Positions 50,854-58,923 of a DNA stretch of 64,000 nt are shown piece after piece. The notes under the pieces are model-generated. The model did not search any database. It was not told the DNA's origin and saw only the letters and a program-made list of their open reading frames with translations. Positions within the stretch are counted from its first letter, which is position 1. Each line of letters begins with the position of its first letter. The DNA comes from Acidobacteriota bacterium (GTDB lineage: Bacteria; Acidobacteriota; JAAYUB01), in the NCBI GenBank assembly GCA_018001935.1, contig JAGNHB010000023.1, forward strand, positions 1 through 64,000. Reading direction: 5' to 3'. Made by a program: the position numbers and the translations under genes.

Positions 50854-52566
50854 TCAGGTTTCCTGCGTGACGCGGAGCACTTCCGCCAGGGTGGTGGCGC
50901 CCTGGAGGACCTTGTGGAAGCCGTCCTCCTGGAGCGTCCGCATCCCCTGCTCGACGGCCGTCTTCCGGATCTCCGACGCCGGGGCGTTGGTGACGGTGAG
51001 GTGCCGGATCTCCTCGGTCATGGGCATCATCTCGAAGATGCCGATCCGTCCCCGGTACCCCGTCTTGGAGCACGTGGGACACCCCTTCCCCGAGTAGAAC
51101 ACCGCGTCGGGGGGGAAACCGAACTGCTTCAGCAGCCGGGCCTCGGGCCGGTAGGCCTCCTTGCAGTCGTCGCAGATCACGCGCACCAGGCGCTGGGCCA
51201 GAACGCCCAGGATGGACGAGGCCAGCAGGTAGTCCTCGGCGCCCATGTCCACGAGGCGGGTGATGGCGCCCGGCGCGTCGTTGGTGTGCAGGGTCGAGAA
51301 GACCAGGTGCCCGGTGAGGGCGGCCCGGATGGCGATCTCCGCCGTCTCGAGGTCGCGGATCTCGCCCACCATGATGACGTCGGGGTCCTGGCGGACGATG
51401 GAGCGCAAACCGCTGGCGAACGTCAGCCCGATCTGGGGGTTGACGTGGATCTGGTTGACCCCCTCGATCTGGTACTCGACCGGGTCCTCGATGGTGATGA
51501 TCTTCTTGTCGGGCAGGTTGATCCGGCTCAGGCAGCAGTAGAGGCTCGTGGACTTGCCGCTCCCGGTGGGGCCCGTCACCAGGAACATGCCGTAGGGGCG
51601 GTGGATGAGGTCGTCCACCATCCGCATGATGTCGGGCTGGAAGCCGAGCTTCGTCATCTCGTACTGGCGGGAGGTCCCCTTGTCGAGGATGCGCAGGACC
51701 ACGCTCTCGCCGTAGAGCGTGGGGAGGGTGGAGACGCGGAGGTCGATCTCCTTCCCCAGCAGGCGCAGCTTGATCCGGCCGTCCTGGGGGAGGCGCCGCT
51801 CGGCGATGTTGAGCTTGGACATCAGCTTGATGCGCGAGATGATGGCCGCCTTGAGCTGCTTCGGCGGGGACTCGATGTCGTGGAGGATCCCGTCGATGCG
51901 GAACCGGACCTTGAACTCCTTCTCGAAGGGCTCCACGTGGATGTCGCTGGCGCCGACCTCCACCGCCTTCTGCATGAAGAGGTTGACCAGGCGGATGACC
52001 GGGGCTTCCGAGGCGAGGTCCTTGAGGTGCTCGATGTCGGCGTTCTCGCCCAGCATGTCCATGTCGTCGCCCTGGAAGCCGTCCATGATGCGCTCGACGT
52101 CGGTGCCGCCGGTCCCGTAGAGTTTCTCCACCAGGTCGGAGATTTCCGCCTCCCCGGCGAGGTAGGTCTTGATCTCGTGCTGCGTCAGCTGGCGGATGGT
52201 GTTCACCAGGGCGTAGTCGTTGGGGTAGACGCAGGCGATGCTCAGGAGTCCCTCGTCGAAGTGGATGGGGACGAACTTGTTGAATTTCATGAAGTTAAGA
52301 CTGAAGGCATCCTCGATGACCGGCACGGCGGGGATCATCTCCGGGTTGAGGAGCGGGATCTCCAGCTGCAGGCTCAGCTCCCTGAGCAGGTCCTTCTCGG
52401 AGATGTACCCCAGGCTGACCAGGATCTTGCCGAGCTTTTCGCCCTGGGGGTTCTCCTTCTGCAGGTTGAGGGCCGTCCTGAGGTTCTCGGGGGAGATCAT
52501 CTCCTTCTCGAGCAGGATCTCGCCGATCAAACGCTTCTGCTTGATTTCGGATAGTTTAATAATCAA
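50854..52566 (-). CDS. gspE: Type II secretion ATPase GspE
   Basis: A 570-aa secretion ATPase. N-terminal MshEN-type domains (about 10-150) precede the core with Walker A GPTGSGKST (332-340), the Asp box (ITIEDPVEYQI), Walker B (VGEIRDLETA) and the His box. A tetracysteine zinc motif is present (CDDC ... CPTC). The start is TTG 52566, overlapping the previous gene by 11 bases, with agggtga upstream. It powers pseudopilus assembly with GspF and GspL. Confidence 0.96.
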   Translation of the reverse strand: MIIKLSEIKQKRLIGEILLEKEMISPENLRTALNLQKENPQGEKLGKILVSLGYISEKDLLRELSLQLEIPLLNPEMIPAVPVIEDAFSLNFMKFNKFVPIHFDEGLLSIACVYPNDYALVNTIRQLTQHEIKTYLAGEAEISDLVEKLYGTGGTDVERIMDGFQGDDMDMLGENADIEHLKDLASEAPVIRLVNLFMQKAVEVGASDIHVEPFEKEFKVRFRIDGILHDIESPPKQLKAAIISRIKLMSKLNIAERRLPQDGRIKLRLLGKEIDLRVSTLPTLYGESVVLRILDKGTSRQYEMTKLGFQPDIMRMVDDLIHRPYGMFLVTGPTGSGKSTSLYCCLSRINLPDKKIITIEDPVEYQIEGVNQIHVNPQIGLTFASGLRSIVRQDPDVIMVGEIRDLETAEIAIRAALTGHLVFSTLHTNDAPGAITRLVDMGAEDYLLASSILGVLAQRLVRVICDDCKEAYRPEARLLKQFGFPPDAVFYSGKGCPTCSKTGYRGRIGIFEMMPMTEEIRHLTVTNAPASEIRKTAVEQGMRTLQEDGFHKVLQGATTLAEVLRVTQET

Positions 52567-53167
52567 TGAACTTCACCCTGCGCTTGAATTGATCGAAAGT
52601 CGGTCTCTGCCCCGAACCGCCATTCGCCAGGTCCGCTTTCTGGATGGTCAGGATCATGACGCGTTTGGGAGAATCATCCCGACCGGTGGGCAGATTCAGA
52701 ACGTGGGTGATTATACAGATTCTCGCGTTCGAAGACAATTGGGATATTGCATTCCCGTTCTGCCAGAGGGTGTAGAGCAGGCTTTGCTTCAACTGGGCCA
52801 GCGTGCGGCGGTTCTCGGTGGCGACGGCCTTGCTGTCCCGGGCCATGGGCTGGGTCCCCGCGAAGAGGATGAACCCCCGCCCCAGGTTGACCGTCAACTG
52901 GAATACCACGCCGTAGTTTTCCACGTAGGCGCCCTGGGTCTTTTCCGTCAGGAACATGGGGTGGGGGATGGCCTGCCGGATGGCGGCGTCCAGGGCGGTC
53001 TCGAACTGGCCGCACTCGGTCTTCATGCGAAAGAGGTCCACCGACGGGCTGCCCGGCTTCCAGGGGGACTGCGCCGGAAGGGGAGCGGGCGCCGCCAGGG
53101 ACACCAGCAGGAGGGCCGCCGGCAGGAGAGCGACGGCGGGGGGCCGGGGGGTCGGGCGCTTCCTCAT
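52556..53167 (-). CDS. Secreted protein of unknown function in the secretion operon
   Basis: A 203-aa protein with a signal peptide (ALLPAALLLVSLAAPAPLPAQ, 21 residues, here only partly a signal). The mature ~170-aa domain has alternating strands (GVVFQLTVNLGRGFILF, ARICIITHVLNLP, VMILTIQKADL). ATG 53167 overlaps the anti-sigma stop as ATGA, so it is coupled to the sigma/anti-sigma pair. gspE starts inside its last codons. It parallels the secreted third gene of the module at 38430, but the two proteins do not look alike. No family recognised. Confidence 0.7.
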   Translation of the reverse strand: MRKRPTPRPPAVALLPAALLLVSLAAPAPLPAQSPWKPGSPSVDLFRMKTECGQFETALDAAIRQAIPHPMFLTEKTQGAYVENYGVVFQLTVNLGRGFILFAGTQPMARDSKAVATENRRTLAQLKQSLLYTLWQNGNAISQLSSNARICIITHVLNLPTGRDDSPKRVMILTIQKADLANGGSGQRPTFDQFKRRVKFIDY

Positions 53168-53850
53168 TGGGTCACCCCGGTGTGCTTCTCCCAGCGGGAG
53201 GGCCCGTCCGGTTCCCTCAGCGCGACGGGGAGAGGGCTCGCGCTCGCGGGGGCGGCCGGGGCGAACCCGACCCCCTCGCCCTGGACGCCCCTCGACGCCC
53301 CCTTGCGGGCCTCGAGCTGCTGGTAGACGTTCTGGATCAGGTCGAGGGTCCGCTGCAACTGGCGTTCCTCGCTCTCGGCGATCATCTGGTTGACGACCAC
53401 GTAAGCCTTCTGGATCTGGTTCTCCTCGATGGAGTCCGCCAGGCGCCTCAGCTGATCCTCCTGGCGGGAGGCGCCGTCTTCGGGGCCCCCGCCCCCGATC
53501 CGCACTTCCAGGGCACCGTTGGAAAAGCGGATCGAGGTCTTCATCACCAGGAGCCCGGCCAGCAGGCAGACGGCGACGGCCGCCGCCACGGCCGCCCACC
53601 GGCGGCGGCGGGGCGGGAAGGCGGCCACCCGGGCCGGCGACGGGTCCGCACCGGGCAACGCCACGAACGCCACGTCGGGAAGCGGCTCGTCCAGGGTGCG
53701 CAGGCACTCCCGCGTCCCCCTCACCGCCTCGAGCCGGGCGCGGCAGGCTTCGCACCCCGCGGCGTGCTCCCGGGCGGCGGCGCTCGCCCCGGGGTCGATC
53801 TCGTCGTAAACCAGGTCCATCAGCAGCGTTCCGAATTCCCGACAGTTCAT
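53164..53850 (-). CDS. Zinc-finger anti-sigma factor heading the secretion operon
   Basis: A 228-aa protein with an N-terminal zf-HC2 (HAAGCEAC, residues about 29-36) and one transmembrane helix (about 85-103, AAVAAAVAVCLLAGLLV). A periplasmic part with a long predicted coiled coil (about 130-175, QLRRLADSIEENQIQ ... LQRTLDLIQNVYQQLE) follows. It should sequester the ECF sigma factor encoded 7 bp upstream. The next gene overlaps it by four bases. No site-1/site-2 protease gene lies beside it. Confidence 0.87.
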   Translation of the reverse strand: MNCREFGTLLMDLVYDEIDPGASAAAREHAAGCEACRARLEAVRGTRECLRTLDEPLPDVAFVALPGADPSPARVAAFPPRRRRWAAVAAAVAVCLLAGLLVMKTSIRFSNGALEVRIGGGGPEDGASRQEDQLRRLADSIEENQIQKAYVVVNQMIAESEERQLQRTLDLIQNVYQQLEARKGASRGVQGEGVGFAPAAPASASPLPVALREPDGPSRWEKHTGVTQ

Positions 53851-53857
53851 GGTGCAC

Positions 53858-54451
53858 CTACAGTCGGATGATTTTCCGGATCTCGTGGCGGAGGTTCTCG
53901 AGCCCGATGTACATCCGCGATTTCACCGTGGAAAGGGGGATGTCGAGGGTCTCCGCGATCTCCTGGAACTTCAGTCCCCCGTACTCCTTCAGGAGGATCA
54001 CCTCCCGCTGGCGGTCCTCCAGGCGGCCAAGCGCCTTCCGGACGGCGGCCGCCATCTCCTTGCGCCCCAGCGCCTCCTCGGGGTCGACCGGCGGGGCGAA
54101 CCGGTCGCCGGCGCCCGCGTCGGCCTTGAGCCCTTCGCTCTCCACGTCCGCGAGGTCGTCGCGGACGATCCGCCGGGCCGAGCGGAAACGCATCCGGGCA
54201 TGGTTCAGCGCGATCGCGAAGAGCCAGGCGGTGAACTTGCCCGGTTCCTTCAGCCGGTGGAGGTTCCGGTAGACGCTGACGAAGGTCTCCTGGAACAGCT
54301 CCTGGGCGTCGTCGGCGTTCCCCGAAGCTTTCAGGAGGAAGTTCAGGACGGGCTTCCGCCACCGGCTCAGCAGCGCCGCGAACGCGTCGCCGTCACCCGC
54401 CTGGAAGTCCGCCACCAGCTGTGCATCGCTCCTGTTCTCCATTCGACGCAT
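53858..54451 (-). CDS. ECF RNA polymerase sigma factor heading the secretion operon
   Basis: A 197-aa ECF sigma factor. Region 2 has DAQELFQETFVSVYRNL and GKFTAWLFAIALNHARMRFR. A linker leads to region 4, with DRQREVILLKEYGGLKFQEIA and LSTVKSRMYIGLENLR as the helix-turn-helix. Start 54451 or 54442. It is followed by its anti-sigma factor and the gsp genes with no terminator visible, so it probably sits at the head of the secretion transcript. Confidence 0.92.
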   Translation of the reverse strand: MRRMENRSDAQLVADFQAGDGDAFAALLSRWRKPVLNFLLKASGNADDAQELFQETFVSVYRNLHRLKEPGKFTAWLFAIALNHARMRFRSARRIVRDDLADVESEGLKADAGAGDRFAPPVDPEEALGRKEMAAAVRKALGRLEDRQREVILLKEYGGLKFQEIAETLDIPLSTVKSRMYIGLENLRHEIRKIIRL

Positions 54452-54506
54452 CCACGGCCAAAGGATAAGATGACGGTCGGTCCGAAAAAGGCGAAGCCGG
54501 GTTCTC

Positions 54507-55190
54507 TCAGATTTTCTCGATCCCCTCGGCGACCGCGGAGAGGCGGGCGGGGTCGACGACGGTGACCGCTCCCCCGCTTTCCCGGATGACGCCGGCTTCC
54601 TTGAGCTTGCGCAGGGACCGCGACAGGGTCTCGCTCACCGTCCCGAGCTTCGCCGCCAGCTCCATCTTTTTCATGCCGAGGGGGAAGGTCCGGCTTGTGC
54701 CCCGGCGAAACACGGACCACAGGTACAGGGCCAGCCGGGAAGGCACGTCCCGCAGGGAGAGCTCGCCCACCATCCGGTTGAACTCCCGGACGAAGCGCGA
54801 CAGGGAGACGATGATCTTCAGGGACAGCCGGGGGCGCTCGGCGAGGAGCCGGACGAAGGCCTCCTTCGGGAAGAAGGCGGTGACCGTGTCCTCCACCGCC
54901 TCGCAGTTGGCCGGGTAGGTCCGGGCCGAGAACATCGCCGCCTCGGCGAAGAGCTGGCCCGGGGTGATGAGGTGCAGCGTGTACTCCTGCCCCCCGGGGG
55001 ACGCCTTGTAGACCCGCACTTTCCCCTCCAGCAGCACGAAGAACCCGGTGGCGGGGTCGCCTTCCTGGAACAGGATCCCCCCCTGCTCCCGCCCCACTTT
55101 CGTCGCGATCCGGCCGAGCGCGGCGAGGTCCGCCGGGTCCAGCTCGGCACACAGTTGCGTATCCTTCAGAAGAGACGGGTCCACCGGCAT
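54507..55190 (-). CDS. Crp/Fnr-family transcription regulator
   Basis: A 227-aa regulator. The cyclic-nucleotide-binding-like jelly roll covers about 1-120 (ATGFFVLLEGKVRVYK, GQLFAEAAMFSARTYP). The long dimer helix covers about 122-150, and a C-terminal HTH_Crp has LAAKLGTVSETLSRSLRKL as recognition unit. No N-terminal Cys cluster for an FNR iron-sulfur centre is present, so direct O2 sensing by that means is unlikely. The effector is unknown; a class III nucleotide cyclase is encoded at 19.8 kb. It precedes the sigma factor by 55 bp and may be co-transcribed. Confidence 0.92.
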   Translation of the reverse strand: MPVDPSLLKDTQLCAELDPADLAALGRIATKVGREQGGILFQEGDPATGFFVLLEGKVRVYKASPGGQEYTLHLITPGQLFAEAAMFSARTYPANCEAVEDTVTAFFPKEAFVRLLAERPRLSLKIIVSLSRFVREFNRMVGELSLRDVPSRLALYLWSVFRRGTSRTFPLGMKKMELAAKLGTVSETLSRSLRKLKEAGVIRESGGAVTVVDPARLSAVAEGIEKI

Positions 55191-55233
55191 TCCATCACCG
55201 CCGCGTGAAATTCGCCGTGAGAGGGCGGTCGGG

Positions 55234-55263
55234 ATTTTGCGCCCTCCCCGACAAACCTGTCAA
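55234..55263 (-). promoter_or_regulatory. Putative promoter of the Crp-family gene
   Basis: On the minus strand, a perfect TTGACA (55263-55258), an 18-bp spacer and CAAAAT (55239-55234, 4/6) lie 44 bp upstream of the start. It could drive the Crp gene and, by read-through, the sigma/gsp operon. Confidence 0.55.
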
Positions 55264-55270
55264 GGTTTTT

Positions 55271-55299
55271 CCGTACGCGCGCCGAGCCGAGGCGCGCGC
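55271..55299. repeat. REP-like palindromic repeat, copy B
   Basis: Identical over 29 bp to copy A at 19574, and starts exactly 50 bp before copy C. Forms the same 8-bp GC-rich hairpin. Confidence 0.65.
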
Positions 55300-55320
55300 T
55301 CGCCGAAAGGGACGTTTTCC

Positions 55321-55349
55321 CCGTACGCCCGCCGAGCCGAGGCGCGCGC
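55321..55349. repeat. REP-like palindromic repeat, copy C
   Basis: One base differs from copy B, in the left stem arm. B and C also share flanking tttcc and tcgccg sequence, so the duplicated unit is about 50 bp. It is in the intergenic region upstream of the M14 gene. Confidence 0.65.
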
Positions 55350-55546
55350 TCGCCGGAGGGAATGTCGTCTCGGGTCAGCCCCCCGGCCGGTTGCCGTGAC
55401 CGGGAAAAAAACGGACCTGCCAGGCGCCGGGCTCGGCTCGCCCGGCGTACCTTTCCCTTGCGTTCTTGGTGAGATTGGGATTAAATGGGCCTTCGCCGGC
55501 TCACGAAACTCCAGGGGGGGAGCCTGCCCGGCGGAAAGGATGCTCG

Positions 55547-57163
55547 ATGACCCAACGGACGCTGATCCTCGGCCTTCTCCTGTGCCTGGCTCCCGCCGTC
55601 TGCCTCCCCCGCCAGGGCCGCGGGGACCCCGCGCACCCGCCCGGCGCGGGTTGGCCGGGGGGAGACCGCGGCCCTGCCCTCGTCCAGGTCTATACCGACG
55701 CCGACCTCGCCCGCCTCTCCGGCCTGGTCACGGACATCGTGTCCGTCCGCCGGGGCTGGGCCGAGGTCCGCCTCACCGACGACGAGCGGGAGCGGCTCTC
55801 CGTGGAAGGGTTTTCGGCCTTCCCCATCCCCGACCGCGCCCTCGAGGAATTCCGGCAGCGGCTGGCCGCGGGGGAGATCGGGGGTGACGCGGCCGACGCC
55901 TACTACACCCTGGCCACCCTCGCCGCGGACCTGCAGGCCGTCGCCGCCGCCCACCCGGACATCTGCCGCCTTTACTCGGCGGGAACGTCGGTGCAGGGCC
56001 GCCCTCTCCACGTCATGAAGATCACCGCCAACCCCGACGCGGTCGCCCTCAAGCCCGGGTTCCGCTACATCGGGTCCATGCACGGGAACGAGCCCCTGGG
56101 CATGGAGATGCTCATGCGACTGATCCACCTCCTGGCGGAAGGCTACGGCTCCGACTCGCGGATCACCCGCCTGGTGGACCAGATGGAAATCTTTGTTCTC
56201 CCCCTGATGAACCCCGACGGTTACGGCGGTTTCGCCTCCCCGCAACGCTACAACGCCCACGGTGTCGACCTCAACCGCAACTTCCCCGACCGGATCGACG
56301 ACCCGGTCAACACCCCGGACGGCCGGGAGCCGGAGACGGCCGCCGTCATGACCTGGTTCGACAGCCGCCCCACGGTGATGTCCGCCAACTTCCACACCGG
56401 CGCCCTGGTGGTGAACTACCCCTGGGACAGTACCACCAAGCCCTCCGGTTCCTACGCGGCCTGCCCCGATGACGACACCTTCATCCACATCTCCGAGGCC
56501 TACGCCTGCCACAATCCTCCCATGTGGAACAGCAGCGAATTCCACCACGGCATCACCAACGGCTGCGACTGGTACATCCTCTTCGGCGGGCTCCAGGACT
56601 GGAGCTACAACTGGACCGGCGACCTGGCCGTCACCATCGAACTCTCCGACACCTTCTTCCCGCCCGCCTCCACCCTTCAGACGTACTGGGACAACAACCG
56701 CGAGAGTCTCCTCTGCTACATGGAAGAGGCCCTGAAAGGGGTCTGGGGCGTGGTGACGGACGCCGGCACCGGCCAGCCCCTGGCGGCGGACATCACCGCA
56801 TTCGGCCGGAACGTCCCCTTCCGGTCGGACCCGGTGACGGGCGACTACTACCGGCGGCTCCTCCCGGGGACCTACGCCCTCACCTTCGAAGCCGAGGGCT
56901 ACGCCCCACTCACCGTGAACGACGTGGTGATCACCGAAGGGGCCCCGGTCCGGCTCGACGTCCAGCTCAGCCTTCACACGGGCCCCACGGAGGGGGACGT
57001 GAACGACGACGGGCTCATCGACGCCCTCGACCTCGCTACCCTGGCTGCCTTCGAGGCGGGGAACCTCCTGAAGTCGGACATCGACTGGCGCGAGGCCGAC
57101 CTCGACCACAACAACCGCGTGGACGTCCGGGACACCCTCCTCCTCCTGCTCAGCCTGACCTGA
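55547..57163 (+). CDS. Secreted M14 zinc carboxypeptidase with C-terminal dockerin
   Basis: A 538-aa exported metallopeptidase. A signal peptide (LILGLLLCLAPAVCL) and a propeptide-like region precede the M14 domain (about 125-400). Zinc ligands are H179 and E182 (GSMHGNEPLG) and H283 (ANFHTGAL), with the substrate-binding NRNFPD and catalytic E365 (TIELSD). A carboxypeptidase-regulatory-like beta domain (about 400-475) follows. A type I dockerin has two Ca loops, DVNDDGLIDALDLATL and DLDHNNRVDVRDTLLL. It resembles the carboxypeptidase D/N subfamily. aaagga precedes ATG 55547. Probably exported. Confidence 0.93.
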   Translation: MTQRTLILGLLLCLAPAVCLPRQGRGDPAHPPGAGWPGGDRGPALVQVYTDADLARLSGLVTDIVSVRRGWAEVRLTDDERERLSVEGFSAFPIPDRALEEFRQRLAAGEIGGDAADAYYTLATLAADLQAVAAAHPDICRLYSAGTSVQGRPLHVMKITANPDAVALKPGFRYIGSMHGNEPLGMEMLMRLIHLLAEGYGSDSRITRLVDQMEIFVLPLMNPDGYGGFASPQRYNAHGVDLNRNFPDRIDDPVNTPDGREPETAAVMTWFDSRPTVMSANFHTGALVVNYPWDSTTKPSGSYAACPDDDTFIHISEAYACHNPPMWNSSEFHHGITNGCDWYILFGGLQDWSYNWTGDLAVTIELSDTFFPPASTLQTYWDNNRESLLCYMEEALKGVWGVVTDAGTGQPLAADITAFGRNVPFRSDPVTGDYYRRLLPGTYALTFEAEGYAPLTVNDVVITEGAPVRLDVQLSLHTGPTEGDVNDDGLIDALDLATLAAFEAGNLLKSDIDWREADLDHNNRVDVRDTLLLLLSLT

Positions 57164-57176
57164 GCCGCCCGAGGCC

Positions 57177-58919
57177 ATGCCGACGCCCCCCGCCCCCCCT
57201 CTCGAACCCCTCCTGTCGGGACACCCCGCGGACCTCGCCCGCTTCCGGGCGTGCGTCCCCTGCACCGCCGCCTGTCCCGTGATCACCGACGTGGCCGGCT
57301 ACCTCCGGGCCATCCGGAACGGGGATTACACCGAGGCCAACAGGCTCAACGCCGGCACCAACCTCTTCCCGGGCCTCCTGGGCCGCGTCTGCTCGCGACC
57401 CTGTGAGAAGGCCTGCCGGCACGCCGATCCGGACCTGGGCGAGGCCGTGGAGATCTGCCGCCTCAAGCGCTTCGCCGCCGACCAGGGGCACTTCGCCTGC
57501 GTCGTTCCCACGGCGCCCGCCCCGTTCACGGGGAAGCGGGTGACGATCGTCGGGGCGGGCCCCGCGGGGCTCACCGCCGGCTACCTCCTCTCCCGCCTGG
57601 GCCACGCGGTGGAGGTTTTCGAGATGATGCCCCGGGTGGGGGGCATGCTCACCTACGGGATCCCGCCCTTCCGGCTCCCCAAGGACGAGGTGGAGCGGGA
57701 GATCGGGAACACGGCGGCCTGGGGGCTCCGGGTGAATTTGGGGGTCCGGGTGGGGGCGGACGTCCCCTTCGAGGACCTGTTGGCCGCAAGCGACGCCGTC
57801 CTGGTGGCGGCGGGGTGCTACGCGGCCCGGAAGCCCGCCCTCCCCGGCGCGGACCTGCCGGGCGTCTTCTCAGGCCTGGAGTTCATGATGACGGTGAACG
57901 CGGGCGGCCTGCCCCCCGTCGGGCGGCGCGTGCTGGTGATCGGCGGCGGGTTCACCGCGGTGGACTGCGCCCGCGCGGCCCGGCGCCTGGGGGCCTCGGA
58001 CGTCCACCTGTGCATCCGGACCACCGAGGAGGACCTGGTGGTCACCCGGGACCAGATCGTCGAGTCGAAACGGGAGGGCGTCCGCTTCCTCAACCTCGTC
58101 TCCTCCATCGACATCCTCGGGGATTGTCGGGTGGAGGGCGTCCGCTTCCGTTACACCCGCCTGGGCGGGGCCCGTCCGACGGGCGAACGCTTGACCCACC
58201 CCATCGAGGGTTCCGATTTCACCCTGGACGCCGACTCGGTGATCCTGGCGGTGGGCCAGGCCCCCGACCCCCGGCCCTTCCGCGGCGACCTCCCGGAGTT
58301 CCGCGCCGACCCGGCCACGGGCGTCACGGGCCGACCGGGGGTCTGGGCCGCGGGGGACTTCGCCCGGGGGGCCTCCACGGTGATCGAGGCCATGGGGAAC
58401 GCCCGGCGGGTGGCCTGGGAAATCCACGAGAGCCTGACGGGGGGCGCCAAGCCGGGCCGGCGCGTCCGCGTGGGGGCCCCGGGCGGCGAACGCCGGGACT
58501 TCCGCTGGGACTTCCTCCCCCGGCAGGACTGGGCCGTCTCCGAGGTGGGCGAACGCCTCGCGGACCCCTCCTGCGAAACGGAGCGGGGCTTCGACCCGGA
58601 GGCGGGAACACGGGAAGCCCGCCGCTGTTACGGTTGCGACGAGCACTACGTCATCGACCCGGAGCGCTGCACGCTCTGCGCGGCCTGCATCGAAGCCTGC
58701 CCCCGGGAGTGCATCGGGTGGGCCCGGGCCGCGGACGACCCGGACGAACCGGGCGCCCTCCGGTGGGAATGGGTGAAGGACTGGGCCTCGGCGGTCACCG
58801 TGGCCGTCGACAACGCACGGTGCATCCGCTGCGGGGCCTGTGCCGCGGTCTGCCCCCGCCGGTGCGTCACCACGCAGCGCATCGGTCTGGAGCCCTCCCG
58901 CCGGGTGGGCAGGGAGTGA
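57177..58919 (+). CDS. Iron-sulfur flavoprotein oxidoreductase (GltD-like) with C-terminal 2[4Fe-4S] ferredoxin domain
   Basis: A 580-aa protein. The N-terminal Fer4_20-type domain with Cys pattern CVPCTAACPV and CSRPCEKAC resembles the glutamate-synthase small subunit. The FAD domain is IVGAGPAGLTAGYLL and the NAD(P)H domain is VLVIGGGFTAVDCARAA. A C-terminal bacterial ferredoxin module has CTLCAACIEACPREC and CIRCGACAAVCPRRC. It would move electrons between NAD(P)H and a low-potential carrier through FAD and clusters. No large GltB subunit lies nearby; the FAD oxidoreductase and gamma-type subunit genes follow within 24 bp each. Confidence 0.9.
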   Translation: MPTPPAPPLEPLLSGHPADLARFRACVPCTAACPVITDVAGYLRAIRNGDYTEANRLNAGTNLFPGLLGRVCSRPCEKACRHADPDLGEAVEICRLKRFAADQGHFACVVPTAPAPFTGKRVTIVGAGPAGLTAGYLLSRLGHAVEVFEMMPRVGGMLTYGIPPFRLPKDEVEREIGNTAAWGLRVNLGVRVGADVPFEDLLAASDAVLVAAGCYAARKPALPGADLPGVFSGLEFMMTVNAGGLPPVGRRVLVIGGGFTAVDCARAARRLGASDVHLCIRTTEEDLVVTRDQIVESKREGVRFLNLVSSIDILGDCRVEGVRFRYTRLGGARPTGERLTHPIEGSDFTLDADSVILAVGQAPDPRPFRGDLPEFRADPATGVTGRPGVWAAGDFARGASTVIEAMGNARRVAWEIHESLTGGAKPGRRVRVGAPGGERRDFRWDFLPRQDWAVSEVGERLADPSCETERGFDPEAGTREARRCYGCDEHYVIDPERCTLCAACIEACPRECIGWARAADDPDEPGALRWEWVKDWASAVTVAVDNARCIRCGACAAVCPRRCVTTQRIGLEPSRRVGRE

Positions 58920-58923
58920 TGGC

